Positions 63,709-64,000 of a stretch of 64,000 bases of DNA are shown here, piece by piece. The translations under genes were made by a program, and so were the position numbers. Source of the DNA: Halopseudomonas nanhaiensis. Lineage in GTDB: Bacteria > Pseudomonadota > Gammaproteobacteria > Pseudomonadales > Pseudomonadaceae. Each line of letters opens with the position of its first letter. Position 1 is the first letter of the stretch. A model generated the notes under the pieces. It made no database searches. It was not told the DNA's origin and saw only the letters and a list, made by a program, of their open reading frames with translations. The stretch covers positions 2,457,167-2,521,166 of the forward strand of contig NZ_CP073751.1 of NCBI RefSeq assembly GCF_020025155.1, written 5' to 3'.

Positions 63709-64000
63709 ATGAGCGCCGAAGACAGGGAATGGCTCGCACGAGAAGTTGGACAGCGCCCGCTGCGCGTGCAGATTCTGCTGTTCCCTGATGTCGAGATCCT
63801 CGACTTCGCCGGCCCGTACGAGGTCTTTTCCGTCGCCTCCCGGGTAGCACAACGCGATGGGCTGATGGCCCACCCGCCGTTCGACGTGCAGACCGTTGCC
63901 GCCGCCACCGCGCCTCTGCCCGCGCGGCATGGCCTGACGGTAATCGCCGATCACGGGTTCGACGACGTCCCGGCTGCCGACCTGCTGATCATTCCCGGCG
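63709..64000 (+). CDS. DJ-1/PfpI-family protein, 5' part only
   Basis: The frame is open from the ATG at 63709 to the right edge (97 codons). The text LRVQILLFPDVEILDFAGPYEVFSVA and ADLLIIPG are typical of the DJ-1/PfpI superfamily, GlxA/ThiJ-like branch (class I glutamine amidotransferase-like fold). The catalytic Cys would lie beyond the window, so protease, isonitrile hydratase and regulator functions cannot be separated. AGGAG lies 7 bases upstream. Divergent from the threonine dehydratase leader. Confidence 0.82.
   Translation, partial: MSAEDREWLAREVGQRPLRVQILLFPDVEILDFAGPYEVFSVASRVAQRDGLMAHPPFDVQTVAAATAPLPARHGLTVIADHGFDDVPAADLLIIPG

Noticed and set aside
1..64000. CRISPR arrays, tRNA or rRNA genes, insertion sequences and prophage genes
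   Set aside because: None was visible on reading both strands; regular spaced repeats other than attC and REP elements were not found.

Overview
The window looks like chromosomal DNA of a high-GC gammaproteobacterium of the Pseudomonas group. The evidence is gene content and order: a CpxR/CpxS-type two-component set with a Spy-like gene inside it, a PlpD patatin autotransporter, a CyaB-type adenylate cyclase, the LapG/LapD pair, a LOV-domain hybrid histidine kinase, Pseudomonas-style REP repeats and a chromosomal integron. I cannot name the species. I saw no tRNA, rRNA, CRISPR array, transposase or prophage genes.

Layout. 1-7913 (minus): the N-terminal 2,637 codons of a giant LktA-type filamentous adhesin that runs off the left edge. 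8048-13549 (minus): a housekeeping block, rnm-yciO-trpS-scpA-scpB-rluB. 13640-16866 (plus): yciI, a small membrane protein, and an envelope-stress module (cpxR-like, spy-like, cpxS-like) with a CpxR-like box in front of the spy-like gene. 16812-35033: mostly core genes, namely a nitroreductase, an AraC regulator, an HD protein, cyaB, plpD, recQ, lapG-lapD, trhO, bolA, fumC and a catalase. 35160-40764: an accessory island. It holds a decayed MerR gene, a GST, then six gene cassettes read leftwards (yefM-yoeB, a frameshifted small gene, a lipoprotein, two unknowns and an Imm35-like gene), each followed by an attC site. An attI-like core and an integron integrase gene follow; the integrase has a canonical LexA box but is interrupted by one amber codon. 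40976-48730: core genes including an EamA permease, an HPP protein, phhB, mnmC and a serine hydrolase, with REP repeats and an unlisted 29-residue membrane peptide upstream of mnmC. 48978-57851: signalling genes, namely a LOV hybrid kinase, a ROK/polyphosphate glucokinase, a porin-binding protein-diguanylate cyclase operon and a large PAS/GAF hybrid kinase. 57937-64000: two alpha/beta hydrolases, a DUF1615 lipoprotein, a DedA protein, an aldo/keto reductase, a short threonine dehydratase behind what reads as a four-segment attenuator with leader peptide, and the start of a DJ-1/PfpI-family gene.

How the parts connect. Surface attachment and c-di-GMP are a recurring theme: giant adhesin, LapG protease, LapD receptor, and a diguanylate cyclase encoded with a periplasmic binding protein and a porin. 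Envelope and stress sensing is a second theme (Cpx module, LOV kinase, SOS-controlled integron, catalase). The most distinctive element is the integron. Its six cassettes appear frozen because the integrase is interrupted, its attC sites are heterogeneous, and several cassette genes match nothing I recognise.
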